Source: Amaranthus tricolor
Lineage: Eukaryota > Streptophyta > Magnoliopsida > Caryophyllales > Amaranthaceae
Length of the DNA: 64,000 bases
Reading direction: 5' to 3'
Assembly: GCF_026212465.1 (NCBI RefSeq)
Contig: NC_080057.1
Coordinates: forward strand, 19,438,462-19,502,461
Position numbers and translations under genes: made by a program
The notes under the pieces: model-generated
The model's input: only the letters and a program-made list of their open reading frames with translations
What the model was told of the DNA's origin: nothing
Database searches by the model: none
In this document: one piece after another, positions 36,031 to 47,739 of the stretch
Layout of the letters: every line of letters begins with the position of its first letter
Numbering within the stretch: position 1 is the first letter of the stretch

Positions 36031-37490
36031 ATACCCACCGCTTGAAGTTCCACCTTGCACTCAAGGTGGGTAAAAATTAGCTTGGCCTTCCACCATTAAA
36101 ATTCCCCATTTTGCACAATGTTAAAAGCTTAAAATGACTTTGGCTTACTTTTAAACAAAATTAAAAAACCCATCAGAAACTCCATTCCTCCCAGCCTCCC
36201 TATCATCATTGTTGACATCACCATTGAGGTTAAAAACAAACCCTAAATTTCCCTTTCTAAACAAACCTCCTCCTTGCCTCTTCATTCCCTTTCTCTCTCC
36301 TTAAAACCCAAGAACCCTAACCTTAAAACTTACAGCTGCTGCCTCCTTCTTCAGGCCGGCAAACCAAGCTTCTATCACTGCTTATGCCACCTGTCGGCCA
36401 GCAAGATTTTGCACCACCCGCTTCCAGCTCCCTCCTTTACTCTTCTCTCGGATCCGACACCACCAGAAATTTCTGGCCACACGACCCCCCTTGTCAGTCA
36501 CTGTCTTCTTACTCTTGTTGGCATACCACCGACATTTTCCGGTGATACTACCCACCACTGGTCAGCTGCCATAGTTTACCGTCGGTCTCAGCACTCACTT
36601 TGTCTTGCACTATTTTCCCTCTCCTCTTACTGCCAACGTCTCCATCAAACAAACGGTCTCCGACAACCCCTACTGTTTTACCATCTGCTTTCTCTTCTTT
36701 TACTCCTCTCTTTCTCTCGCTCCCACGCGTCGAGGGCGCTCAACAAACCACCTCCTTGCAGCTTTTCTTCGGTTAAGCCTCCAAGCCCTAACCCACGTGC
36801 TACCACAAGCTCCTTGACCTACTGACCCCTTTTCTTTACCCTGTTCTTTTGAAACCTCATGCTTTGCTTCTTCCTATTTTTCTCTTTTTTTCCACATATC
36901 TTTATTGTTTTCTTTTTCCTCCTGAATTTTTTTCTTCTCTAGTAGTAGTCCCTGAACTCCGAATGGTTCTTTTCTTTCTTTCTCTTCTGCATAACTCTTG
37001 TGTACTCTTCATTATTTTCCAGTTCTGTTAACTCTTCTCTTTCTTTGAGATGTGTGTTCTTTTCGAAATACATATTCTGAGATATGGTTTGTGTTCTTTT
37101 TTGTGTGTTTTCTTCTTTTGCGGATTCATGATAAACAATTACCATTAGTTCATCCTTCATCCCTTCATGGAGGTAAAGCATTGAAAATGCCTTGTGGCTA
37201 CAATGATGTCCTGCAAGTTCCGTTTCTTCTAACTGTTCGTCACAAAACTCACAAATTCCTTTTCCCCATTTTTCATAAATATTATTCATCGAGGTTGATT
37301 TGAATAAGTGAATGACATTATCTTGGACAACCATTTAGAGCATCTCTAAGGGTGAAATTTCAGTTCCAAACACCCCCCCCCCCCCCCCCAAAAAAAAGGC
37401 ATCTAGATTAGCTACCTTTGTAACATCTGGACTTGTGACATCTCCGACAAGATTTTGGTCACTGGAATCGTACCGCTCTAATGCCATGTT
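36031..37490. other. Internal region of the 2.15-kb retrotransposon
   Basis: The plus-strand 183-residue frame (36274-36825) is Ser/Pro/Leu-rich, ends without a domain, and lies antisense to the element. The CT-rich stretch (36180-37030) looks like a plant leader or first exon and may be captured host sequence. A C18 homopolymer followed by A8 lies at about 37372-37397. Confidence 0.5.
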
Positions 37491-37836
37491 TGCTATGAAC
37501 TGATTAATTGCACTAATACAGTAAAAATGGCAACCAAATAAAAGGACAAAAGTGAAATTGTATTATAAAATGAATGAACAAAGAACGATTAAAGGATGAT
37601 TACAAAATAACAAAAGATAAATCAAGCACTTCGAAAAGCTTGAGATCTCCTAAAATGAGTAAAACCCACCCAACAAATGTTATACTGATTTTCCTGATGA
37701 TTAATAACTTCCTAATGCCCCCTATTTATAATAAAATGCCTCTTAATACTAATTTATTGCCTAAGTTACCACTAACATAGTAATTACCTAAATTACCCCT
37801 TCATGAACTAATTATTCAAATTACTAGTTCATTACA
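37491..37836 (-). repeat. 5' LTR of the 2.15-kb retrotransposon
   Basis: This is the upstream LTR on the minus strand. Its TATAAATA motif lies near 37727-37734 and the primer-binding-like site follows it at about 37465-37487. Confidence 0.85.
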
Positions 37837-38523
37837 GGATGCAACTGGAATTGAGTGATGCAAAATTCATCAAGTAATTTCTATTCCCTTATTTGCTTTG
37901 CAAGCTGGGAACAGCAAATAAATTTTGCAAAACCCAAAGGAAAAATCCCGATGCTTTATATCCCTATATGGACTGTAAAATATCCAAATTCAAAGTCTGC
38001 CATATAATACATGTCACCCTAAGTATAATTTTGTTAAATACATCCCAGTCTCCAGCTTATCATAATTTCCTATACCCCTTAAGTTAAAAAAAAAAAAAAA
38101 AAAAAAAAAAGAAAAAAAAAAGGGGGGGATTTCCCTAATTACAAAACCGAGTCCCAACCCCACATTGTCAACAAACACCTATAGGAAATTTCATTAGTAT
38201 ATCTTATCATAATCACCAAGTAATATCTTAGATAGGCAAGGAGAAAACACAGCAAATTAAAATGCCAATTTATAAAAAAAGAACAAAATCAAACACCGGA
38301 AACCATATAATAAATGATAATAAAACACAGCCATCTGCATTGACACACTAGGAAATAACAGTGACATGTCCACTATACTTTCAGCAACAAACTCTAGATC
38401 CCTTCTAGGCCCATTAATCCAACAAGCAAATAGATATAGACTTATCAATCTACCAATTATAACCTTATGATATATTTGACAGCAGCAAAGCACTAGAGTC
38501 TTGGCAGATCCATAATCAATTGT
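37837..38523. other. Probable 3' UTR and downstream flank of the FLX-like gene
   Basis: There is no coding signal. The part next to the stop codon (about 38270-38523) probably contains the 3' UTR of the minus-strand FLX-like gene. A long A-run followed by a G-run lies at 38086-38128. Confidence 0.45.
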
Positions 38524-40470
38524 TCATCTGCATGCACGCTTTTCAACTCCACCCCAAGCAGAAGATCCCAATCCATAAAGAGGAGCCTTCTCAGCAGCAC
38601 CCTGAGGGACATTTCAACATAAGACAACAAGCAAATTGACCTGAAGGTACAAAGATAAAATGTGTGACCAACAAAAGTACATCTCCTACCATATGAGGAT
38701 CATAGCGATCTCCATAATGACCAGGATAGCCAGCCTCAGGACTATTAAGCTTCATTCCATAAGGTGCACCTTAAAAAGATAAAGCCAAGGAATTTGTGTT
38801 AGATGCTGAGTGTAAGAAACAAATGATTGAAAAGCGATAATCCATTCCAAGACATTCAGACACTCAAAATAGTATACGGCAATACAAACAATAAATAAAT
38901 TCAAAGTTACAATACACTTCATAATAAATAATAAATAACAAACCACCAAACATCCATCATAATGCAAAAATATTCATCATACAAAATATTCACAAAAAAA
39001 AAAAAAAAAAAAAAAAAACAACCAACTGTGACCCAAAACATCTTTTTTAAATTATTTGATATGCACAACTCTACAACAACAATGTTGAAAACTTAATCTC
39101 AACACTAAAGGATAGAAAATTATTTACTAATGTTTTGAAAGCTATCAAATCTAAGAATGAGTGGATTGGGAACTAAACAAAAAAAGGCTTTAATAATAAA
39201 ATAAAATCATAGAAAATGTAATCTTTCAAGATTACAATAATAGAAAAAACAAAGAAAGTGAAAGTTGATCGTCAAATCCTCATGAAATAGGACATGTCCC
39301 ATCACAAACAACTCCAGCCAGCACTACACTCACTCTAGTCATCCTAGCAGAGAAGGTAAAAGTTGATCCTTTAAATTTACTCTTGTATGCCATGCCTGCA
39401 AATGCGCTGAGGTAAGTTCAAACTTAGTCACAAATGCTTTGGTGAATCTCAGAGAAAATTAGTTATGCCCACACAGCTAAACTAGACCCAGTATTCTAAA
39501 AGTTGACAAATTACAAGCCAGAAATATTTCTTTTTTCCACCAGTCTCAAAAAAAGATGATCTTAGACTTGGGGAAAACCAAAAAGGAAATAAACAAACTA
39601 CAAACAAACAACAATCTAAGATACCAAGCAAGCAAATATTTTGCTTCCACAACAGCAAGTAGGATGTTATATATAGTAGAACAATTAAAGAGAGGAGTCC
39701 AAAAATTTAAATAGTTACCAGTAGGCCATGGTCTGGCATTACTGCTAGTGAGTTCTGCCCGTAGTTTTTCAACTTCACGTGCCATAGAAATCACATTATT
39801 TTCCATTGCTTGCTTCTGTTCCATAAGTGCCATTTTAGCCTTGTTCTCATAGTCAATAGCTGCTCTGTGGATAATGAAACATGACTCAATATATGCACGA
39901 GTTTGAGAATAAGAGTACAAAGGGATGTCTAGGAACAAACCTTGCGTGCATCAGTTCCTGCTGCATACTCTCAATCTGGGCTTTTAGATGCGGAATCTGC
40001 TTATTCTCAGCTTGTAGCTTAGACAAATCCTTTGTGAAGGCCGCAACTTGTGCACCTAATTCTAGTCGTATCTTTTCTAAACCCTGAACTTCTGAACGCA
40101 ATCGTTTGGCATCCTTCTTGAATGATTCAGCCTCACGAACCCCAGCCTCCAACTTCAAATTTTGATCAATGAGCTCTCTCGAATGAGCATCATGCTCCCT
40201 ACGAATATCAGAAATAACAAGATTCAGGCGATGAATATCCTCCCGAGCAGCATTCACCTCTCGCTGCAAAGCCACCCGATCTTCAGCAAGTGTTCTATTA
40301 TCATCAAAGAGCTTTCGAATCTCAACACGCTGAATTTCAATTTCTTCCTCCAAAATGGCAGGATGAGGTAGTGGTGATCTTGACAAAGGACCCCGAACAA
40401 TGTTTCCCCCAGGGAGGTGCCCATGCCTATCATTGAAAGCAGCACGAGGCACACGATTCCTTCCCGCCAT
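38524..40470 (-). CDS. FLX-like coiled-coil protein (FLOWERING LOCUS C EXPRESSOR-like)
   Basis: The coding exons are 39941-40470, 39719-39864, 38690-38769 and 38524-38601, all with GT-AG borders and phases that join cleanly to 277 residues. The N-terminus ([12 protein letters not shown], then [16 protein letters not shown]) and the following long coiled coil (about 40-217, with [22 protein letters not shown] and [10 protein letters not shown]) match plant FLX and FLX-like proteins. The C-terminus is Gly/Tyr/Pro-rich ([22 protein letters not shown], then GLGSSAWGG), as in that family. FLX proteins work in the nucleus with FRIGIDA to support FLC expression, and paralogues have less known roles. 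The start was set at 40470 because an intron acceptor (CTGCAG) lies 12 bp upstream, so the longer in-frame start is intronic. Confidence 0.92.
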
Positions 40471-40480
40471 TATCAGCTCT

Positions 40481-41031
40481 CCTGCAGCAATCAATATAGC
40501 AAACCAACTAATTATAAACCACTGTCAGTCTTTCTAATTTCCAATCTGATCGACAGAGTAGCAAAAGAAATATACTCAATTATTTGACTTCTTAATCAAG
40601 CATCAACTATCATAATAGCTCAATTCTTAGCAGAAACTACACTATTGCTGTCTCATACAAAATTTTAAAAGATGCATAATCAAATTCAAACCCTGAACAA
40701 AAAAAAAACCAACAATTAGCAAAATTAACCAATTAAACCGCTTGATTATTATGCAATAATTACACGAAAGATTAAAAGTTCAACAAGAACAATAAAACCC
40801 TAATTTGAAAATTAGGTTTGAATAGCTAATTCTAATAAAAACAACCCCGGAACAGAATAGAAAAAACACCAATCACATGAACATATTAAGAAACTTAATC
40901 AATATACACAATTTCCTGAAATTCTAAAATTTGTTAATCTTCAAATAGTAAAATCAATGGCAAAAAAAATCTTTGAAAGAAATTAATCAAAAACTTAACG
41001 AGGGAATTGAGTTGGAAAAAAAAGAAGTACC
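40481..41031 (-). other. 5' UTR intron of the FLX-like gene
   Basis: On the minus strand the donor is CACAG|GTACTT (exon end at 41031) and the acceptor is TGCAG|GAGAGCTGATA, so the intron is 40482-41030. A non-coding leader exon would run from about 41150 to 41031. Leader introns are common in this family and often raise expression. Confidence 0.65.
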
Positions 41032-41159
41032 TGTGAAACTACCGTTCGAATTGTCACAAATTGGGAGATTTTCTCCTCAAAATTATGTGTTTTTGAAAAG
41101 AATACTCTCTTTGACCACTCAAGATATTTTGTTTGGAGTTGATGCCCTATCTAACGGTG

Positions 41160-41640
41160 ATTAAAATATGACCGGCACAACGGGCTGACCCATCTTGGCC
41201 TGTTTCTAAAATTGAATAATATAAATTTAACAAAAAAACATTTCAATATAAGTTTAGAGACATTTTAATTATATTCGTTGTTACTAATAATAAACAAAAG
41301 GAACACAATGTCATATCGTCTGAAGAGACAAAAAAAATTACATATTTAACAAGCATTTTGTTTATTTGTTGTGACATTGGCTTATTTTGGGATTCGATAT
41401 TCAAACCTATTTTTGAGAATTAAAATTTTCAAGGCTTATTTTGGAAATTCTTTTAAAAATAAGGTTATTTTGTTCAAATTTTCTTTCTAAAAATGCATAG
41501 TAGACTAGTAAATTGGGAACTTTTTGGATACCAAGGCTATGAATTGTCTCGTTGTTAATAACAACAAACAAAAGTAGGATACCAAAGTCAAACAAAGTCA
41601 GGAATTCTTTTTTCGCTGTTAATAATAGCAAACAAAGTCG
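41160..41640. repeat. Array of short imperfect palindromes, type A
   Basis: Units occur at about 41270-41302 (ATTCGTTGTTACTAATAATAAACAAAAG), 41545-41574 (CGTTGTTAATAACAACAAACAAAAG) and 41607-41637 (TTCGCTGTTAATAATAGCAAACAAAG). Between them is the flank block GAGAATTAAAATTTTCAAGGCTTATTTT...TTGTTCAAATTTTCT, which is shared with the arms near 5740-5815. The array begins just upstream of the FLX-like leader exon. Confidence 0.6.
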
Positions 41641-44159
41641 ATCTATAACTTCAAACAGAAAATGTATAATTCACAGTTATTTTCATAATTCTTAATCAAT
41701 AAAAAATGATTTCACCTTTCAAGAAATTCCATTAAAACACCTTAGCACCTTCAATACTCACCTCTTTCCTTCAACTCAGCTATACTAAAGTATTTTAGGA
41801 CTTACTTTGGTTGAATTAAGATAAATTTTATTTACACTTTCTTTTTTTGTTTCTTTTTAGGGTTTATTAGTAATGTCTTTATTCCTTTGAATGTAGGCCA
41901 CCAATATTCTAACTGAGTTCACTTGTTCATCCCCACTTGATGAAATTGATTTTAGAGTTAAGTTTTTTTTTTTTTTTTTTTTTTTTGAATTTGAACTTGA
42001 TGATGATATTGTATGTACTTGTACCTATTATATTTGTTCATGCATAGAGTTGATAATGGTTTGGATGAGATGCATTTTTTAATAGGAATTGTTCATGTCA
42101 TAAAGTTGATGATGTTTTTTAGATGAGATGTATTTTTTTTTAGAGAATGATATCTTTCCGTATGACTATATTTATTTTTTGAATTTTTTTGAATGAGAAA
42201 TTCAAACAAGTTATAGGAATGTTGAGTATGTTGGTGGTAAACGTAAACTATTTGTATGCAATTCGAATATGACATTGGAAATTAACACTTCATATATGCT
42301 CAAGAATCAAAATTGACTCAACAAGTAGTAGTGTAAAGTTAAGTTTTAAACATGGGATGAATGGACAATTCTTAGGAACACGCATTGATGTTAAAGAGGC
42401 ATTAGAGACTATGTGGTAGAATTCAAAGTCTACACTTATTACATCTTTAGAGTTTTATGTGGAAGACTTACCTTTGGGGATAAAAATATGTACACTCTAG
42501 AATCACAAGAAGATATGATTGTAACTTCATCTAATCCTTCACCTACGCCTATGCCATTTTTAACCCAAGAAAGTCAAAATTCCTAATTTTCATCATCATC
42601 TTGTATTCCTGTACGTGGAACCCCTTTAAACGGAACTTGCATGTGTCGTAGAAGTTAATCTAGGATCAACAAATGACGAAGTTAATTGGGAGTCTGAAAT
42701 TGATAGTGTTGATGTTAGGAAAGCTCCTTTCCGAGGATAATGCTTTTGTGAATGAGGATGCATCAGCCAATGACATTACACTAGGAAATATTCCTCTAAT
42801 TGTTGCTCTTTCGCCATATACTCAAGTCTATCTACTACTAAAACACATAGAGGATGATCTTGAAGGTCGTAGGCATGTGAGACGACCTTTACTGAAGATC
42901 GAAAGTTCTAAAATAGTCAATCATTTCATAGCAACAAGCTCTTGTTTCCATCTATAGTAGTTAGGAAGACACTCTTATGCTTTCTGAGGTTCCTTTTGAG
43001 GTTCACAATTTCAGCCACTTATCCATATGCTGAGAAGCCTTGCACCAACTAGCTATGCGCAGAGTTCGTCACCACCAACGGATTTTCATTGGGAACATAT
43101 CTATTAGTCCTATCCACATAATGGTGTGAGGTCCTCTCAAGCTATTGTGGTGTCCAATACTTGTTTCTCCACTACCTAAATGACACATTACAACCTCTTA
43201 CTACTGTAATAGAAGGACTAAACCATCTCAGTTACATAGGAGATGAGCATTAGGATATTTAAAGAATAGTCATTTTACAAACTTTATTGTATATATAGAA
43301 CTATTTGTATATATATATATATATTGTTAAACCCTAATTGGACTACTACACTATACATATATATAATTTTTGTTGTTTTCAATTGGAATCATTAATGTTC
43401 AGAGGATTCGACGATGAAATATTTTGCCATGAGTAATCTATTAGTCAATGAAACTTTGACTTAGCATCGCTCAGAAGTTGATTTGTTGAAAACTCATCAA
43501 CAAAATCAATGATATAGGAAAAATGTTGTCGAATGTTCTACAAAAACTTACTTATTATTCTAAAGCCTTTTCAAACTCCAACATACATCCATAGATAAAA
43601 CCTTACTACAAAACTTGTTATACGTCAATAAACAAAATACACCATCGTCATAACTTTTTAAATCCATATGATCCTCTCCATTTCTTAACTCAAGTGCGTA
43701 CTCAAAACATCATCGAACCAATTCTTCAAGCTACATATCTCTATTTGAAACTTTTCTTTCTCTACATTGAGTATCTTTTTGTCATATTGTGTCATCTGGA
43801 TCTGCCCACCAAAATCAACTACAACTAAATGCTTCATCATCGTAAAATAAACATGTAGCAATGCACGAATTTATTAATATCGAATATATAAAATATAACT
43901 TTAAAAAAATGTAAGTATGCATTATCGTGATTAAATTTATCGAATATATGACTTTTTTAAGAAAATATATAATGCTGATTTTAAAAAAATTAATATATTG
44001 CATTCATCACTTTTTCTTCGATCTAACAGAGTCTTTTCCCTTAAAATTGTTTTTTTATAACATAATTCCCATTTTGTGTAACAAGCAAACTTATTTTCTT
44101 ATATACGTCCACGTAGGATTGTAATATATATTTTTTCATTTATATTTAAATAAAATCGT
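41641..44159. other. Intergenic, decayed sequence
   Basis: No intact gene is present. From 42330 to 42960 there are several short frames (one plus-strand frame encodes SLVLGSTNDEVNWESEIDSVD-like residues across a stop) that may be remnants of a transposase gene, possibly Mutator-like. I cannot establish that. A T22 run lies at 41965-41986. Confidence 0.35.
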
Positions 44160-44660
44160 TGTCTTAGTTAGCGGTTTTTCAAAAAAAATTAATAAACCAC
44201 TATCTAAAAACGGTTTTATTTTAATAAAAAATTTTTAAACCAAATAAAAAAAGATAGATCACCATCTCAGATAAAGGTTTTTCGTAGGTGTATTTTCCAC
44301 TTTTTCGTTCAATACAGCGCTAGGCATTATTCATGCGGTTAATAGTTAAAAAAAATAATTGATAGACATATAATCATCAAAGAAATATCATATCATGCAG
44401 TAGCAAGGAATCTATATGTCCAATGCTGAACTCCAGGACGCAACGAATATGAGATTTTTATTATTTTTTTTTTATTTTTATACTAGTGTATAAGTAAACC
44501 ACCATTTAAGATGCCGGATTGCTCTTAATATTAAACCGCTATCTCAGATGGCGATTCTATTTATTAACACAAGAAACTAAAATAAATAAATAAATCAGTA
44601 GACCGCCATTTTAGATGGCGTTTTGTTTTCAAAGGGAAAACACTATCTTACATTGTGATT
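44160..44660. repeat. Array of short palindromes, type B (ACCGCCATCTNAGATGGCGGTTTT)
   Basis: At least five units are visible: 44198 (AACCACTATCTAAAAACGGTTTTATT), 44254 (CACCATCTCAGATAAAGGTTTTT), 44496 (ACCACCATTTAAGATGCCGG), 44533 (ACCGCTATCTCAGATGGCGATTCTATT) and 44599 (GACCGCCATTTTAGATGGCGTTTTG). A weaker unit lies near 44637. All are variants of one palindrome and the spacing is irregular. No gene is present. Confidence 0.6.
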
Positions 44661-45144
44661 TTATATGGCAAAATTTATAAAAAAAAAAAAAAAAAAAATC
44701 CATCCTACATGCACGGTTGATAGAGAATTATGTTTTTCATTGACGTAAGGTGGGAATTATGTCCCTAAATTGCAATATTATTCAGGGAAAAGACCCTCTA
44801 ACATATCAAATTCTAGATTGGGTATATAGAATTGCTATAAGAAATTATTTAAATATTTTACCTAATTTAACTCCAATTAAAAAAAATATTCTAAATTAGG
44901 TAAATATTATCATGTAATCAACTATCATCCACTAAAATAATTTCATTTGTCAAGGCTCTATAAAAAAAACACTTGTTATTTTCCAACATTTTTATTAGTA
45001 TGTATGAGTAATTACCATATAAACAAACTAGAGCTATATACTTTAACTAAACTTGTGATCACCGTATGTTTTAAAACAATACTTAATTAAGAGAAGAATG
45101 AGACTTTGGATAGATAGAATATAAGCATTTTTATCAGTTTTAAA

Positions 45145-45465
45145 GAACACTTGTTCTCAGTTAGTAACAACGAACTAAGTAACGGCTAATTGAAGTACTC
45201 ACAACGAACAATACAAATCTAGAAGACCTTTGTTCACGGTTATTAAACAATAAGCATAGGAATGCTGGTCAAATATGGTCAACGCGCTGTTCACTGTAAG
45301 TTGTGTTCGTTGTTAACATCAGCGAACAAGGACTTGAACATTTTTTATCAACACTCTTTTGTTTGTTGTTATTTAACAGGGAACAAAGTCCCTTTGACTT
45401 TTTTTTTTAATTTTTAAGATTGTCATTCCTTCATTCGTTGTTATTAACAACAAACAAAGCCTACT
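45145..45465. repeat. Array of short imperfect palindromes, type A
   Basis: Units lie near 45150 (CTTGTTCTCAGTTAGTAACAACGAACTA), 45228, 45302-45331 (GTGTTCGTTGTTAACATCAGCGAACAAGG), 45355-45387 (TTGTTTGTTGTTATTTAACAGGGAACAAAG) and 45430-45460 (TTCGTTGTTATTAACAACAAACAAAG). The centre-to-centre distance is about 55-80 bp. Spacers contain GTCAAA, GGTCAA or TTTGACTTTTTTT. Confidence 0.7.
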
Positions 45466-45973
45466 CTACTTGGATGCATGGATGCTTAAACAAGCTTACT
45501 TTTTCTAAACGTTCGTAAATATATCCAGCAATTATTTATGGGCTTGGTTTGAAATTTGAGTCGATACTCGTAATTCAGATTTATTATGACATCTAGTCTG
45601 TTAATTTTATTAAATTTGCGACTTATTTATATTAATTATTGTATGAGATCGTCCAATGACGAGACAAGTTCATAAAAAGAGCCAAAAAAGTTTTTAAAAG
45701 AGTATTTGATGTCCAAGTTGTCAAATTTATCATCCAAAATAACGCAATAGACGTTAAACAATTAAAAGTGATTATTCTAAACACAAGGCGAGCTGGGATG
45801 TTTTAATTAATTTAGTTGAAATAATTAACCTAATTCAGAATTATTTCTCAATGAAACTGTCAAAATTAAGAATTTGTGGTTTTTTATTTAAGGTTGTTTC
45901 ACTTAGCTTTCATCTTTTTCACTTGACTTTTGTGATAATAGTCTCGCAAATCTTTTTTTATCACATTCATAAA

Positions 45974-46432
45974 TAGGGGTGTTCAAAAAAATTCAACTCT
46001 CTTGACCCGACCCGCATCTTAAACGGTGGGTCAATTTTCTAAAACAATATATTTTACGGGTCGGGTCATGGGCTACAAAAAAATATTAAGGGGTACCCGC
46101 CAACACGTTATACTAGAGAGTTTTTTTATAAAAAAAAATTTTTGACTTGGTGCGGTTGCCTAACTATGAGACTAAGTAATCCTTCCTCCGTCCTTTAACT
46201 TTACACTATAACACTAAAAAAACAATCACATATTTTAAGTTAAGGTGAAACTCTAAGGGACAAAAGAAATAACTACTAACCAAACTAAAATAGAGAGGAT
46301 ACTGTTACCTGCTACCTGTTACGTTTCACTAACGGTACACTAGATAAGTCGGGCCGAGACACGGGCCACTAAATTAAATACCCGATGTTCCGGATACCCT
46401 ACTTTTCGGATATCCGATTATAAACACCCCTA
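45974..46432. mobile_element. hAT-like non-autonomous element, TAGGGGTGTTCA ends
   Basis: The left end TAGGGGTGTTCAA and the right end (TATAAACACCCCTA) are inverted. The flanks TTCATAAA and TTTGTAAA match at 6 of 8 positions and are probably a worn 8-bp target duplication. The inside is rich in GACCCG and CGGGTCGGGTC motifs, like the larger relative at 56591-57564. Confidence 0.7.
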
Positions 46433-46718
46433 TTTGTAAACACATTTCTTTCTTTTAATTCATTTACTTATCCTTAACTTGTTATTTGTCTTATCCATTA
46501 ACTATAAATTAAAATTTATACATTTAGTAAGAGTTACAATTTAAATGGGACAAAAGGAGCATTCGAATTAAGTTTCCAATATTTGTATTAACATTTTTAG
46601 TCCCACCAATTTTGCCTTTCTTATTTTTCTTTTTTGTCCATCTAATTCTTTTTGCCTCAATTTCTTATTTGAAAAATAATCATACCACTTTATTATAATC
46701 TCATTCACACATCAACCC

Positions 46719-46845
46719 TCTTGTATGAGACTGTCTCACTGTGAGACGGGTCCATACAAAAAGCTCATTATGTTAAAGTTTCTATTATTAGACTATTTAA
46801 CCTAAGTATGGGGTACGTCTCACGGTCAGATCGTCTCATACAAGA
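46719..46845. mobile_element. Short MITE with TCTTGTATGAGAC ends
   Basis: The left end TCTTGTATGAGACTGTCTCAC and the right end (TCGTCTCATACAAGA) are inverted over a 127-bp element of the same end-family as 30262-30505. It lies 52 bp from the next element of the same family. Confidence 0.7.
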
Positions 46846-46897
46846 ATTTGTGATAAAAAAAATACTAATATTCTCACAAGTTAATTTTTGCACTAGT

Positions 46898-47725
46898 TCT
46901 TAAATGAGACGGTTTTACGGTGATACCATCTCTATTGGGTTGATCCAATATACACTTTTTGTCTTAAAGTGATTACTTATAACGTTAAAGTGATCACTTA
47001 CAATCTAGGTTGCACTAAAACGGACATGGACACGACACGGGTACGGGAAAATGCCAACTTAAAAATGGCGGACACAGGGACACGGGGACACGGGGACATG
47101 AAAATGGTAATATAATAAATATATCAAATTAAAGATAATTTTACAATCTTTCATTTAATATATGTAAATAAACACTTTAAAAACATAAAACTCACAATTT
47201 TTCAACTTTTCAAAATTCAAATTACAAACACTAAGATTAAGAATTTAAGATTAACAAATAACACATTAACAATTTAACATTAACAAATAACAATTAACAA
47301 ATATTCAAAGAAGATATACAAAAAAATGGGAATGGAGGTGGGGCAACACCATGTAGAAATAAAAAATACTTTTTATTTTTATTTTTTTTTTTTTAAAAAA
47401 TGTGTCCTTGACTCATTGCCATGTCCCTTGCTGTGTCCCTTCCGTGTCCTTGCCGTGTCCACGTGTGCGAAAAAATATTAAAATATTGGACACTTCATTT
47501 GGCATGTCGGACACGAATTTTCGCGTGTCCGTGTCCGACACGCGACACGCAGGTTCAGTGGCGTGTCCGTGTATTCCAGCTTACAATGTTAAAATAATCA
47601 TTTTTTATGGTCCTAGAGTGATTACTTATAATCTTAAAACAATCACTAATGATCTTAAAGTAATCAATTAAATAAATGGATTAATTATATGGGCTCATCT
47701 CATAGTAAAACGGTCTCATATAAGA
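46898..47725. mobile_element. MITE of the TCTTAAATGAGACGG family, interrupted by a nested element
   Basis: The outer parts (46898-47004 and 47588-47725) align in order with the intact copy at 30262-30505. They share the left end, CCATCTCTATTGGG, the GTGATTACTTATAAC units, and CTCATCTCATAG...CTCATATAAGA. A 575-bp element is inserted between them. Confidence 0.8.
47005..47579. mobile_element. hAT-like element nested in the MITE (8-bp target duplication)
   Basis: The element starts CTAGGTTGCACTAAAACGG and ends CGTGTCCGTGTATTCCAG. It is flanked by the perfect 8-bp direct repeat CTTACAAT (46997-47004 and 47580-47587). The subterminal regions are rich in GGACACG and CGTGTCC, in opposite orientation at the two ends. 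No transposase frame was found; the 89-residue frame across the right end is repeat-derived. Confidence 0.85.
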
Positions 47726-47739
47726 TAAGCTGTAATTTT

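Larger units (their letters stand above)
35685..37836 (-). mobile_element. Non-autonomous LTR retrotransposon, 2.15 kb
   Basis: Two 346-bp direct LTRs (35685-36030 and 37491-37836) enclose 1460 bp. By eye they are about 93-94% identical. On the minus strand each starts TG and ends CA and contains a TATAAATAGGGGGC promoter motif. Next to the 5' LTR (minus strand) is ATGGCATTAGAGCGGTACGA, which fits a degenerate tRNA-iMet primer-binding site (usual TGGTATCAGAGC). Before the 3' LTR is AAGCGGTGGGTAT, a polypurine tract. The target duplication is GTATG/GGATG (4 of 5). No gag or pol frame is present, so it depends on other elements for movement. Confidence 0.88.

Noticed and set aside
36274..36825. 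183-residue Ser/Pro/Leu-rich frame
   Set aside because: It lies inside a retrotransposon on the strand opposite to the element, with CT-rich low-complexity composition and no domain.
40471..40494. Longer N-terminus for the FLX-like protein
   Set aside because: The extra in-frame codons cross a CTGCAG intron acceptor at 40482-40483, so they are intronic. The family start MAGRNR is at 40470.
42673..42957. 94-residue frame as a possible transposase gene
   Set aside because: It is a short isolated frame with no motif that I can name. It is noted only as possible decayed transposon sequence.
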